This document shows positions 26,901-38,300 of a stretch of 64,000 nucleotides of DNA, one piece after another (position 1 is the first letter of the stretch; each line of letters opens with the position of its first letter). The position numbers and the translations under genes were made by a program. The notes below the pieces were generated by a model. The model saw only the letters and a program-made list of their open reading frames with translations. It did no database searches and was not told the origin of the DNA. The DNA is from Hydractinia symbiolongicarpus (Eukaryota; Cnidaria; Hydrozoa; Anthoathecata; Hydractiniidae): contig NC_079882.1 of NCBI RefSeq assembly GCF_029227915.1, forward strand, positions 3,596,001 to 3,660,000, written 5' to 3'.

Positions 26901-27177
26901 GACATCACAGACACCTTTTGTTCCATTACAAGACAAATATTATGAAGAATGTGAGGAATTTTATACCGTGCGATCAATGAAAAATATTACTTGAAGAATT
27001 TGACGGAAAAAAATAGTAAGCCCACTAAACCTTTATTTACCTGTCCCTAGGGTCGATCCATGATGTCTTTTTTGAATTATGATCGATAAAAAATGTTTTC
27101 CCATCTACTGACTTGGCTTCTTCCCAGCCAGCAGGGAGAGGCATCGCCGATATGATACCATTTTTCTGCCGAGGCAT
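11959..27177 (-). CDS. WWC1: WWC/KIBRA scaffold protein, 14 exons
   Basis: Ortholog of KIBRA, the membrane/junction scaffold that works with Merlin and Expanded-type proteins to activate Hippo-Warts signalling. Exons in transcript order: 27177-27041, 22139-22099, 20390-20322, 19374-19280, 17949-17893, 17083-16946, 16563-16306, 15363-15070, 14749-14577, 14466-14043, 13963-13412, 13322-12678, 12561-12403, 12132-11959; all join in phase to 1071 aa (human 1113). WW1 is residues 13-46 (W18, W40). WW2 is 60-91, with L87 replacing the second Trp, as is usual in this family. Coiled coils span about 95-420. A repeated [17 protein letters not shown] region follows, then C2 (about 642-775), a basic GRRSIRKSR like the aPKC-binding site, and [15 protein letters not shown]. 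The end [10 protein letters not shown]...PDV aligns with human KIBRA but adds HWV. The animal ancestor has one WWC gene, so WWC1 stands for WWC1/2/3. Confidence 0.93.
23400..23710 (+). mobile_element. Degenerate LINE 3' end in WWC intron 1
   Basis: It encodes a decayed RT C-terminus ([18 protein letters not shown]) followed by a tail containing CCTGTCCAACCTATGTCAGC. It is the paralogue, in the opposite orientation, of the LINE pieces at 30150-30253 and 31252-31540. At 23613-23614 it keeps a single TA where the other copy carries a 998-bp insertion. Confidence 0.65.
24286..24740 (+). mobile_element. Helitron-like relative in WWC intron 1
   Basis: It starts A|TCTATATAATAAAAAAAC followed by CTGTATGTCTGTCA, close to the 5' ends at 33841 and 33125. 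The internal segments ('gtttcgaaac', 'cctttaagcccc', the 'ttttgatca' block) match the minus-strand copy at 33126-33841 in broken form. No clear 3' hairpin plus CTAG was found, so the right end is approximate. Confidence 0.4.
25883..26100. mobile_element. MITE with about 45-bp imperfect TIRs in WWC intron 1
   Basis: The left arm (AGGGGCCTTCAAAAATG ... GGGGGCCCTGTTAGCGGGAT) and the right arm (ATCCCACTAACAGGGCCC ... CGAAGACCCCT) are inverted copies with a few mismatches. The interior is about 120 bp and non-coding. Confidence 0.65.
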
Positions 27178-28273
27178 AATTAATGTGAGTCTTCTTCATT
27201 TAGTAACGTAAATATGAAGTATTATAACATTTTCCCTTGTTCTACTCAACCACATTCAACTTTTTATCGAGATATTGGTTAGAAATGTTTTTCAGAAATT
27301 CCTGAGATAGATCGTTCGGTATATTTAAAAATATACCGAAGTGGTGATCCAAATATGGCTATGTATTGTTCTTTTGGTAGAGCAAAGTTGACATTAAACA
27401 TTTTTTTTAAAAATGTTTGTTTTTACACCAGCACTCAGGTTACTTTTAGATTTCTTTATCAATCTTGGTACAGAAAAAAACACTGACACATGCGTTTAAT
27501 CGAAATTTCTGAACGCTCAAGATGCTGCCTCCTTACCTTCCAAGAGTTAAAGTTTTATTTAAAATAAAAGTTGTTAACCCATCTAGTTGGTTATCCCAAA
27601 ACTTTATTTCTTCCCTTGATTCTCGACAGTCCCTAAGATTGTGTAACACACAAAAAAAGCGTAGCTAGAATTAATAGAAAATCTTAAGGCAACTAAAAGG
27701 GGATATTGAAAGTGATTTGTAGCTTGCGCAAAGTTTTCTTCATGGAATTCCCTTTTTTAGTTTTATAAGCCGTAATTTGCACTGAGGTGTTATTTTGTCC
27801 TGGCCTCTTTTTTGCTTGTATTTTTCTTACAAGAAGTACTGTACACACACACAAGAGGACAAGCAAAATTTTAAGCCACAATGTTCCTTACCCTGAACCT
27901 TAAGGAACCACACCCTTACATGATCAATAACTTTCCTCAGTCTTGTGATGAAAATAGTGTTTTCTTGATTATTTTCATCCAACACAATGTCGAATGCGCA
28001 GTACTCTGACTCTACAGAAAATTAGGAAATTATTAGGATAATTTATATCGCTGTGAAAATGTGAAAAAAGACAACAGACTCTGGAAACGAGATTGGGATT
28101 TGATAACCTACAGTATTGAAACTGAAAGTTATTTCTTAATTTCAAAAGTTCAGCTTCACACACAATCTCGTTGTCTTATGTCAATAAAGGAAAATATTGT
28201 TAACTAACGTGGAAAAAGTCAATAGGCAGAAGAACAATGGGGAAATTCTGGTCTCAAGTAGTCTCATTTTCTG
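27178..28273. other. WWC upstream region, no gene seen
   Basis: It should contain the WWC promoter. No TATA box or other site stands out. The open frames at 27693-27881 and 27975-28163 show no domain. Confidence 0.35.
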
Positions 28274-28605
28274 TGGCGCCGTAGATTAATGGTTATAGCT
28301 CTCGTACTCTGTGCGGGACACCAGGGCTCGATTCCTCTTGACGGCAATTCAACATGGGCGAGTGAATGTTACCATAACCCCAGGTTAACCCAAGCCATGT
28401 GAGGGAAATTGGGGAGATGGCTCCATGTGTGGGCTGTTGGATGTTGCCGGGAATTGTCTAGTAGAGTGGGGGTCCTAATTAGGTTTGCGTAGCTCAAAAT
28501 GAGCATTAAATACTCAAGAACTCTCCATCTAAGCCATGGCCCCTCCTGGAAATAATAGACGGTATATCCCTCGATATTACTGCATTTTAATGGCTTCATT
28601 AATAT
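28274..28605 (+). mobile_element. tRNA-headed SINE
   Basis: The head (GGCGCCGTAGATTAATGGTT ... GGGCTCGATTCC) has an RNA polymerase III B box and an A-box-like stretch. A roughly 250-bp body follows and it ends in ATGGCTTCATTA. The same tail motif appears alone near 32957 and 33949, suggesting other copies were truncated. Confidence 0.55.
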
Positions 28606-30149
28606 AAATTATAAGCTATTGACGTTAACTTAATGTGTTGCAGGGGCAGATCTAGCAAATTTTTATAGTAGGTGCTTAAAATAAGTAATTGACCATCGGA
28701 GATCCAAAATGGCCGGTCAAATTGAATTTTTCGGCAATCAAAAATATATGTGATTCTTTGCATAATGATTTCAATCACAAAATTTGATATTTGTTCCACT
28801 CTGACGTTTTAAATTATTTTTAGCCTCGCTGATGAAGTACAAGTCCCAATGACCTTCCCGTTGGTGTAATTCGTTAAGTGAATACACAATGAACGATAAT
28901 TAGTCAACTTTGCTTCCCTTGCGCTCATAAAAGCATGCTGACTGGGAACTAGGTTGCACATGTTAGTGTCGCATTCAGCACTGCCGACGTAATTGCCGAC
29001 GTATAAAATACGAAGATACCGTAGTTGCGTCTGCAAAAAAATTGCCAAATTAATTTTGTTGTGAAATTTGAATCAAAAACGGTCGGTGTTATTATGGAGA
29101 ACATAAGGTATATAGAACAGTAAAGTCGGCCCCTTTCCTTCATGCTGACACCCTTATGCTCAGCTGGTGCATTACACTGAGACTCGAACAAAAGACGGAA
29201 GACCATTTGGAACTATGCCACAAGTCAGTCCGACCTTCATCTTCACAGAGAATACTGCGAGAAGAGTGCGCAAGTTAAATATAACCAGAACATGGGAGAG
29301 GTTAGGTGTCCTGTACCTTAATACAGCTTTCGGACGAATGTTCTCGTGATGTAATACCAAAGAAAAAACATGTTGAATAAAGTTTAAAAAATCTTTTTAA
29401 AAGGGAAAAGAGAAATCAAATATGTTTAGTAATAATAATCGGAAAAAATGTATATCGTATTAAAAAGAAGTGCAGAAGTTCTGTCTCCCACACGACACAG
29501 CAGGCAATAAGTCAGCCCTGCCCTCGGTTTTGTGAGTCTCCTGTACAGTTTTGCCTCGTGTTAAGCTGTGCCAGTGACAAGCATTTTCGAAGCATGCCAC
29601 CAGGGACTTCTGCGATATACAACATAATGAATTCATCTCGAAACATAAAAAGTCAGTAACATTCGAAAAGAACAACAGGTGTTATTACGCAATGTAACGT
29701 ATTGAATTTCTAAAAATAATTCATTTTTAAACGTGCATGTTTTTCTTTCAAATTCCTAACTTTAATTCATTTTTTTTTTGATTTTTAGCATAGTAAATAA
29801 TTACTTTATACAAAAGACATTTCAGGTGCGCATTATTGAAGTGACTAAAGTGTTTTTGGTGCGTGATTGAAAACGCTGCTCCATAGAAAATAGGCTAAAA
29901 ATAGGCTAAAACGGGAACAAAAATCAACCTGGTATGCAAACGTTTTAGGTGTTTTAGACCTTGATAATAGAAACGAAACATTTTCACAAACACCGCAGCT
30001 CTGCATAAACACTTCAAATAGAAAACAAGAAGCCCCATGGCTTGAAGATTTCTGTCATTAGCCTAGAAGATTCTAAAATTTAAAGTAGACCTTGAAAACG
30101 GAGAATAATGGGATAAACAAATCATTGAGTATCAAATCAATGCCATGTG
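28606..30149. other. Intergenic, no gene seen
   Basis: Several short frames (28599-29360, 29460-29675) overlap on both strands. None shows a domain or splice-supported structure. Confidence 0.3.
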
Positions 30150-30253
30150 ATGCACATCATCATCATTCTGGGCTTAACATCCGTTTTCCATGCTAGCATG
30201 GGTTGGACGGGGTATATTAATGACCTTCTTCCAATCTGATCTAGACTGTGTTA

Positions 30254-31251
30254 CAGTACAGTCCAGATGTAAGCGTACGCGTACGCTCTAGTTTAACACC
30301 TTTTTCTCGGAGGCGGTAGTTATTTGTCTTTTGTTCTTATTAATTATCTTGCGAGTCTTGTAAGTTATTAACTTGCGCGTAATAAACAAAAGATTATTGA
30401 AGAAAAAATAAGTTATTATAACTGCGCGTAACTATTGTTAAATAGTGTTAACATAACTATTCCCAATAGCATAATTGCAATCAACTCTATCAATGTGACA
30501 CGAAGAGCCATTGTTTAATATTTTTATTAAACAAATGTTTTGCGTGGAAACTAAATAAACTAGCGAGAAGGCATTGTTGGTTGCGCGGGTTAAATAAAGC
30601 TTTTAAGCGATAGAAATTATTATATTTTAACAAAGATTGAAACTTTAATTTTAATAGAAATGTTTTTTTAGATTGCATTTTAGAACTTTAAAAACGAAAA
30701 ACGGCGATAGAAATGTTTTTTTAGATCGCATTTTAAAAGTTTAAAAACGAAAAAGGGCGATAGAAATGTTTTTTAGATCGCATTTTAAAAGTTTAAAAAA
30801 CGAAAAACGGCGATATAAATGTTTTTTAGATCGCATAGAAATGTTTTTTTAGATCGCATTTTAAAAGTTTAAAAAACGAAAAACGGCGATAGAAATGTTT
30901 TTTAGATCGCATTTTAAAAGTTTAAAAACAAAAAACGGCGATAGAAATGTTTTTTTAGATCGCATTTTGAAAGTAAGAGCTTGTGATTTTTAAATATATC
31001 AGATTAAAATCGCGTTACTATAATTAGTTTTGTTGTTAAAAAAAATTAAAACTCAATGGCCTCTGCATTTAATTTATTCTAGCGCAGAGTATTGTTTTTA
31101 AACAATGTTTCTTGCTATGCTTTTGTTTTTAACACGAAGCAATTATTTTCGCGCAATTTGAAAGGAACTTGGTATCCTATTGTTTTTTTTAATGAAAGCA
31201 ATTATTTTTGCAAGTTGAGCGTACACGTACGCTTACATCTGGACTGTACTG
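30254..31251. mobile_element. 998-bp TIR element (TA target duplication)
   Basis: The 35-bp terminal inverted repeats (left starts CAGTACAGTCCAGATGTAAG, right is its inverse) differ at one base. TA flanks both ends (30252-30253 and 31252-31253). The paralogous LINE copy at 23613 has a single TA with no insertion, which confirms the boundaries. It encodes no transposase. The interior holds a tandem array. Length, TA duplication and ends point to a non-autonomous Tc1/mariner-superfamily element. Confidence 0.85.
30654..30973 (+). repeat. Tandem array, about 53-bp unit, 6-7 copies
   Basis: The unit begins ATAGAAATGTTTTTTTAGAT, continues with CGCATTTTAAAAGTTTAAA and ends in ACGAAAAACGGCG. Copies start near 30654, 30707, 30760, 30813, 30835 (after a truncated unit), 30889 and 30941. 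It lies wholly inside the 998-bp TIR element. Confidence 0.85.
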
Positions 31252-31540
31252 TAGATCTAAACTCATCTTCCTCTGTATCAAGTCTGTCCTTATAACCTCC
31301 TGCCAAGTCTTTGGCCCAGGAACTATCAAGTCTCTACACTTTCTTACCCAATTATCCCCCTCCATTCTTTCCAAGTGCCCCAGCCAATTCAATCTTCTTA
31401 TCTGGATAACATCTTCTACGGATACTTAGCCTGCTTCTTAGCTCATCTGAACTCTTTCTGTCTCTCAGACTAGCGTTACACATCCACCTAACCATTCTCT
31501 TATCATTCCTTTCTAAACTAAAATATATGTATAATAAATT

Positions 31541-32561
31541 TAATCAAGCTGGCTTTTGATATCTTTATTATACAAGTAACATACTTAGCAGGCGATACAT
31601 GACTGTAAAACCTGTGGACGATATATACAGGATGTATTTTGCCGAAATCGATTAATATTGAATTCAACATATTTTATCGTTTATTATCCAAATTCTCGAA
31701 TTTGAATTTCTTTTTGGAGAGTCTGATTAGTTGCAATTTTTCATTTTGAAGGAAATAATTGGTCAATGTTTTGTTTGACAAATCTAATTAATTATCCTGC
31801 ATTGACTAATAATATATTCTGTTACAGACTAATTATCAGTTCACCCTGACTGTGTACAGGCAACAATAAACTTTTGTCACGCTTTGACAACTTTTCTGCA
31901 AAAAAAAAAATATAAAAAAATCCTGTGACAAATATCTTTTTATCTTATAGTAGTAGCATCACAAAGTGTCGTTTACACTTGAGTAGATGGCAAAACAGAA
32001 TCACATTTAACTTTTTAATTAATTCAGGCCACATAGGTTGATTCTAGTTCACGCTGAAAGCCTCACGGGATAACTTAGAGCCCAGACTGACTGACTTCAG
32101 ATTTTCTGACTAAAAATAGGTCAGGCCCACATAGGTTGATCCTTAGTCAACGGTAAAAGCCTCACAGGCCAAGACTGACTAACACAGGTTAGGTCAACAT
32201 AGCTCGATCCAATTTGCGTTATGAGATAGCCAGTATTGAAAAGTAGCGAAAACATTGTGGAATTTCGATCTTCATATTTTGGGTAAAAATGGCAGAATTC
32301 CATTTCGATCCTCAGCATTTTTTTACTAGGTTGCGTGACCGGGTTGACCTAGTCTAAATCCGGGCCTGTGTTGTTGTCATGACGTTTGTTTTGTCAATTA
32401 ACATTCGAGAAATACGTATTTTAGCAATTTCAAAGAAAATTGAGCCATCCACTATGCCGGTCACAAACTTGCTCTATTATTATATAAGATTGAAGATAGT
32501 TAGCGGACTAGGTAACTAAATTTGTTGCCAATTATTATTTATGACTGTGCATTATCTTTAT
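31541..32561. other. Intergenic, SMIM20 upstream region
   Basis: Two related stretches ('cccacataggttgat' at about 32029 and 32128, each followed by a tract ending in 'aaagcctcac') form a short direct repeat. No gene is seen. Confidence 0.4.
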
Positions 32562-32568
32562 CTTTTAG
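32562..32568 (+). promoter_or_regulatory. Splice-acceptor-like site 6 nt before the SMIM20 ATG
   Basis: CTTTTAG precedes AACAAC and the ATG. As for the opsin, it may be a trans-splice or 5'-UTR acceptor. It leaves only six untranslated bases on the coding exon. Confidence 0.45.
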
Positions 32569-32574
32569 AACAAC

Positions 32575-33989
32575 ATGGTAAAAGGAAAATGGGTTGGTGT
32601 TGCATTTGTGGTAGCAATCACTGGAGCACTTTTACCAGTATATTTTTTGCCAAAAATCAATCCAGACATGTACAGTATGTTATTTTTGTTCTGGTTCTGG
32701 TCCTAGTTTGTACTTGTTAAAAGGTGAAATATGTGAAATATGTGACTAACCTGATAATCGTTGTAGCTCTGACTTGAGTTTAACGCAACAATCATTAAAC
32801 ACAACAGCAACACAACAGCAATGCATCGTTGTGCCAATGTATGAGATCTGCACCAACCAGAACAAAAACCCCATTCAACACTATTGTAATTAGTTTTACT
32901 GTCTAAACACGAAAAGTAGGTTAACAACCTGCACGGTGAAAAATAAATGACTGTAATGGCTTCATTAAATTAAATTAAGATATATTGATGTTAAATTAAT
33001 GCTATTGACGTTGCTCTAACGTTAGAAAGCTAACAAATAAGACATAACTTTTTTGACTGCATCAAAGGAAAATGAACTTTGGCGGTCACAGACGGCACAC
33101 ACAGTTTTCGTGTTAATATAATAGACTAGTTGATTAGGCCCGTGGAAAAATCCACAGAGCCAGAATAAAAATGAAAAAGAAGCGTCATTTGAATTTTAAA
33201 GACGTCATCAACACATCCACAAAAAAATATAGAACCTCATTTTCACGTTACCTCTATTATGTAGAGCTTAAAGCGCTGATCAAGAAAATGTATATGATCA
33301 TGTGCTTTTGATGAGCAGGAAATGAGATATTAGGGTTTAAAAATTTTCCTAAAATTTTGTCAGCAATGGCTCGTAAAAATCTAAAAATTTTTTTTAGAAA
33401 TTTGTATACCTGTTGCCTTTATTGTATAGATCTTGAAATGCTGATAAAAAAATGTATAGGATCATGTAATTTTGACAAACGGTTGCAGAGATATTAGGGT
33501 TTAAAGGTTTTTTGATGATGTCATCAACCCACCCATTTCGAAACGGAATCGGAGACTCAGGTTTGGGAAAATTACTTAAATTGGTCTTAGGTGGTCCCTA
33601 GTTACCCATGAGGTGAAAAATGACTGACGTCACCACTCGTTTCCAAGTTATCTGGCCTCAAATTTTAAATGCACATTAACTTAAAGTAAAATATTGACGT
33701 TAAAGTTTGGACATTGATGTCGTACCGTAACGTCAGAAAATTTAACATTTGAAACATAACTTTCTCAGTGACATCAAAAGAAAATGAAGATATCCACTTT
33801 GGCAGTCACAGACGGACACAACTTCCATATTAATATATAGATACCTATTTCAATTTTAGGAAACATTCAAAAGGAAACTAGAAAGGATATAGTGCAGGAT
33901 GAGGTACAGCCAGGAGGTAGAGATATATTTTGTACATGCATATGTATTAATGGCTTCATATTATAAATAGAATAAATAAGTAGAATAAT

Positions 33990-34064
<75 letters not shown>

Positions 34065-34836
34065 TTCATATATATATTTATTTACTTATTTATTCTACTT
34101 ATTTATTCTACTTATTTATTCTATAAATAGAATAAATAAATAGAATAAATAAGTGCAAAGAAATGTTGTTAAACAGGATAAACAACCAGGGTATGTGTTA
34201 CAACTTATTATGCGATAAAATATTTAAAACAAAATTTTGTTGCATGATAATTTTTTTTTATATATAAAACATAAACATTAACTTCAAGTTATCCTGCTAT
34301 AGATGTACGTCATGACTAGGGAGTGCCAGAAATCCCGATTTTTTACTTTTTAAACATTTTTTACTTATTTTAAATTTTGATAATGAAGAATATAAACAAT
34401 ATGTTCAATATTTCTCCAATTAAATTTATCTTTTGGGACACCACTCTGTAAATCCCCTCCCATTTATCATCACTTCTCAGATCAACACTAAACTGGGCTC
34501 AAAACAGCAAATTGTAACAACCTAAGCAGCTTGCTTTAGATTGCTACAAAGTACTAACAATTTACAATGTGGATTTAGAGCTGACTACTTCTTCCTTTGG
34601 ATCCTCTCTAGCTTATTAAGATTTCTAAGTTTTTTTAGCCAGGTGATTTTATCAGCCATGTATACGATACTGGGTGCTATATATATAACACACCAAAATG
34701 TTTGTTTTTCGAATTATTGATTTATTTTGTCTCACATTTCAGTATATCCAAATATTTGCAATAGTTTCATTAATTAGCCTATATTTTTCTCACAGGTATG
34801 AAGATCTGGTCAGATCCATTTGATAGGAAAAAGTGA
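32575..34836 (+). CDS. SMIM20: SMIM20/MITRAC7 mitochondrial COX1-assembly protein, 3 exons
   Basis: Exons 32575-32674, 33860-33916 and 34796-34836 join in phase to 65 aa (human 67). One membrane segment spans about residues 5-26 (WVGVAFVVAITGALLPVYF). It is followed by the family's conserved RKDIVQDEVQPGG and KIWSDPFDRKK; human has QEDVQPPGLKVWSDPFGRK. MITRAC7 sits in the inner mitochondrial membrane and stabilises newly made COX1 during complex IV assembly. In vertebrates the C-terminal segment has also been reported as the precursor of phoenixin peptides. Here D62 replaces the Gly that would donate the amide. Intron 1 holds two abutting Helitron-like copies, one ending 18 nt before exon 2, and intron 2 holds a long ATTT microsatellite. 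The gene lies head-to-tail before PWP2. Confidence 0.9.
32950..33125 (-). mobile_element. Second Helitron-like copy, abutting the first
   Basis: On the minus strand the CTAG end of the neighbouring copy (33126) is followed at once by a new 5' end TCTATTATATTAACACG and the family sequence TGCCGTCTGTGACCGCC. The 3' end was not identified, so the lower coordinate is approximate. Confidence 0.45.
33126..33841 (-). mobile_element. 716-bp Helitron-like element in SMIM20 intron 1
   Basis: On the minus strand it starts A|TCTATATATTAATATGGAAG and ends with a hairpin (TGTGGA-tttt-TCCACG) then GGCCTAATCAACTAG|T. These match Helitron rules (5' TC, 3' hairpin and CTAG, insertion between A and T). It is non-coding, so non-autonomous. 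The 5' TC end lies 18 nt before the acceptor of SMIM20 exon 2. Confidence 0.65.
33988..34066 (+). repeat. (TTTA)n microsatellite within a palindromic AT tract
   Basis: About 79 bp of almost pure TTTA repeats. The flanks (33963-33987 and about 34085-34155) carry inverted copies of 'aatagaataaataagtagaa'-type units, so the tract could form a long hairpin. Confidence 0.85.
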
Positions 34837-35393
34837 TATGGATTATTTATACTGATGCATAAAGATAGATTTTATTGACGTATTATTAGTACTAATTTTA
34901 GTGTTATTAGATAAATTATGTCTCGTGCGAATGTGTTAAATCAAGATAGCAACTAAACATATTATACTAGCATCATATTTTGTAAATTAACTTGAGGGTA
35001 ATACAGGTTAGTATTGTCTGAGTTGAAAAATAACATTAGTATTATTATGTTGTACATCGTGAAATCATCTTTATCTTCATAATTTATGCTGTCTTTATAA
35101 ATAAATCTTAATAGATAACACAAAAGCGCATACTTCTATTATATAAGTGTGAGTATTAGCTTCAGGGTTTGTTTTATTTAAATTTAAAGCCTGATAATTT
35201 TGTAAATTTGTTTTATTATTAAAAACATTACTTAATGGAAAAAACTATTTATTGTTATTAATTTGTTTTAATAGTTTTGTTGTTGTTGTTTTTATAAATT
35301 TGTAAAGCATAGCTTACTTCTTATTTTCCAGAATAGAAAAATTAGTACTATTTCATTGATGAAGATGTTTTAAAGTTTTTATAACTAAGAAAA
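34837..35393 (+). other. SMIM20-PWP2 spacer
   Basis: 557 bp between the SMIM20 stop and the PWP2 ATG. It holds an AATAAA at 35100-35105, the likely SMIM20 polyadenylation signal, and no other gene. PWP2's promoter must lie here or within SMIM20. Confidence 0.6.
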
Positions 35394-38300
35394 ATGAAAG
35401 TTGATTTCAAGGTATGCCATACAGCAATTTCGTATCCGTATTCAAGAAAATTTTTTTAGATACACGTTATTTCCATACATTTCGAATTACTGTTGCTTGA
35501 TTTAGTTTAGCAACCTTTGTGGCACAGTGTACCGAAAAGGAAATATAGTATTTGCTTCTGGTGGCGACTCAGTGCTCAGTCCTGTTGGAAACCGCGTAAC
35601 ATGCTTTGATCTTAAAAAGTAAGAATCACTCCATTTAAGGTTGTTTTCCACTATGAGTTAATGTGATTTTATCCTTGGGAGTTCATTTTCTAACTTCTTA
35701 ATTAACTCACAGACATTAACTGATCAAAATCAAAAAAGATCATGAGTAAAGGTGGTGATACACGATCTAATTAATCGAATTCGATTTGTCAAATTCGACA
35801 AATTGGATCTTGGATCATGTAAAAATCGTATGCTTTCGGCATGCTCAGACTTGTCGAATTCGATTTTTATAAAGTCGGACCGGTTTAATTTTTTCGATTA
35901 ATCAAAAGCTTTTTAACCAGTTAAAATGCTTCAAATCTGTGCATCAAATGTGCATTTAGAAAAATGTGAATTTCTATGTAAATAATAAACATTACTAGAG
36001 GACGTTTAAAAACATTATTCTTAAAAAAAGGATAAAAAAGAATCTAAAAAGATTTTATTAGTAAAAGGATGTTGGAATAGGCGCTATGGACCCTATTAGC
36101 AGAAGACATATATGAAGAAAATTAAAAAAACCTTCTTCTTGCTCTAATCTAAATTCAATTAGTAACATGTCAACACTCTTAAATTAGGTCTTTTTTTATA
36201 GCCACTTTTTCGTCCACAAAAGAAAAATATTAAAAAATCTGTTCTCGTGTATCACCTGTCAAATTTCATTTTATTTTAATACTCAACATCATTTCGAAAA
36301 ATCGAATTCGATTAATTGCATTGTGTATTATCGCCTTCAGATAAAGATCTGACACATAATGTGTAGAAAACATTATGAGTATACTGTCTTGTAAACAGTT
36401 TTAATAAATATGCGTGTGAATTTGTTAAAAACTTATAAAATAAGTTTGGCTTTGAAAGCAAAAAATAGCTTAAAAAAGGGAAAGTATTTTTTCAGCATTT
36501 CTATCTGTAACTGACTTTTTCTATGTAAAAAATATCCTTTTTATCTTCAAAATCCTCTGCTCATTGCTGTCAATACTTTTTTTTTGTGCGTTAAGAAAAT
36601 ACTTGATTTGTATAATGTTTACATTGGTGATAAAAGTAATTGCAACTTTATTTTTTATCTTCTTTAGTAATAAATCATCCACTCTGCCATTTGAAAACAG
36701 TCATAACATATCAAAGTTATGCTTATCACCAAACAATAATTTATTACTCTCCATAGATGAAGGTACCATTTTTATTACATCAACTGTCACTTACAATACA
36801 ACATCTATATTTATTTCACTAATGTGTATTATCATATTTTTTTAGAGGGGAAATGTATATTGTTCAGTTTACGGACCAACTCAAAGTTGGATTTTTTCAG
36901 TTTCAAGAAAAAGATTTATGATATAAAATTTAGTCCAAATGGAAAGTAGGTTGATTGTTACTTTTTGATTTTATTATTGTTGTCAAAGCTGTTTCTTTGT
37001 TTTCTCTATTATTTTTTCAATTGATATATTTGTAGATACATTGCTATAACTTTTGGGCGTGGTGTTCAAATATGGAAGGCGCCAGGCACAACAAGAGAAT
37101 TTACGCCACTCACACTTTTGCAAACATACACAGGATTCTATGATGACACAAAATGTATAGATTGGTCAACTGATTCTAGGTAATATTCTTTGTCAACACC
37201 ATCTTTAAAGTATAGGAAAATGCTATCAAAGCTTTTCGTTTATATTGACGTATATAAAGTTTCTTACATAAGTTGGTGATGATCTAAAATTAGAAAAAAA
37301 TATTTTGTTTTAGGTTTGTTCTTGTTGGTGGTAAAGATATGACTGCACGGGTGTATTCTGTTCAAAAAATGAAACAGTTTCGACCATGGGTGCTGACTGG
37401 TCATAGAAATGCAATAGTAAATTCGTTTTTTCAACACAACTCTTTAAATGTATCCTTTTTGAAATGTTACTGATTTTCAAATAAGCATTAGATCTTAGTA
37501 TGCATATGGTAGTAATCCCTTTTCTCTAAATGATTTCAGAAGGAAGGGCTCTTACAATGTCATTGAACTTTAGACATCTGCTAGTGTATATTTAGTGCAG
37601 AGTACTTCATTGCTATAGCAGTAAAAATTTTGCACTCAATATGTATTTGAAAAGGATGCACCTGAAATGTTTGGCTTTAGAGAACATTTTGCCCCTAATT
37701 TTTCTGAAAAATTATAATATAGTATTGACCCTTGTGCGAATGGACAACAAAAAAGCAGCAAAACCTGAACAAATTTTAAAACATGGCTAGTATTATATTT
37801 TTTAATAAATCAGAAAAAACTGCATAAATTTAAGTTTCTTTGTTAAGTCACTTCTTGAATTAAACTTTTGCATCAAACTGCGGATTCACAAGGTTTTTTT
37901 CTCTCGCAAACTTACAGTCTTATTTTTGTGTGGCAAGTTCTTTTGTGGTGAAGTATATAATATTTCCAATTGTTTAACAATCTTAACTAAAACAAAGTGC
38001 TACACAGTAAGTCGTGATGGAGCTGTCTTCAGCTGGGAATGTGACAGATTGCTAAAAGATTTTAAAGCTGGAATTGACAAAAGAAAACACAGGAATAGTG
38101 ACAGTGAAGAAGAAATAACAGAAGAAGGTTGATGTGTTGCCATACTTTAGTTTTTAGGAGTGTTTTTTTACCTAGTTTTTTGAAGAAACTCTATTTAAGC
38201 AGCCCCTCCCCATCATTTTTGTAGCTTATGTGCGAAAGTGTTTTTGAGTTAGTAAAATTGAGCAGAAATGTTTTTTTTATATGCTTTAAGAAACGTGTTA

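Larger units (their letters stand above)
30150..31540 (-). mobile_element. LINE 3' fragment, interrupted by a TA-type element
   Basis: On the minus strand 31540-31252 encodes the RT C-terminal motif WLGHLERMEGDNWVRKCRDL plus TWQEVIRTDL. The 3' tail continues on the other side of an insertion at 30253-30150 (GTCCAACCCATGCTAGCATG) and ends in (ATG)n. The type resembles RTE/craniate-like non-LTR elements, but the clade is not certain. Its open frame at 31392-31189 runs into the inserted element and is not a gene. Confidence 0.7.

Noticed and set aside
28274-28345. tRNA gene candidate
   Set aside because: It has a B box but no complete cloverleaf and is fused to a roughly 250-bp SINE body.
30654-30973. 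CRISPR-like array
   Set aside because: Units are contiguous tandem copies with no unique spacers, in a eukaryotic transposon.
31189-31392. Minus-strand gene with WLGHLERMEGDNW
   Set aside because: It is a LINE RT C-terminal scrap that runs into the right TIR of an inserted element.
36564-36845. 93-residue frame at PWP2 exon 3
   Set aside because: It contains exon 3 in frame but extends through both flanking introns; splice sites at 36668 and 36762 match the PWP2 family.
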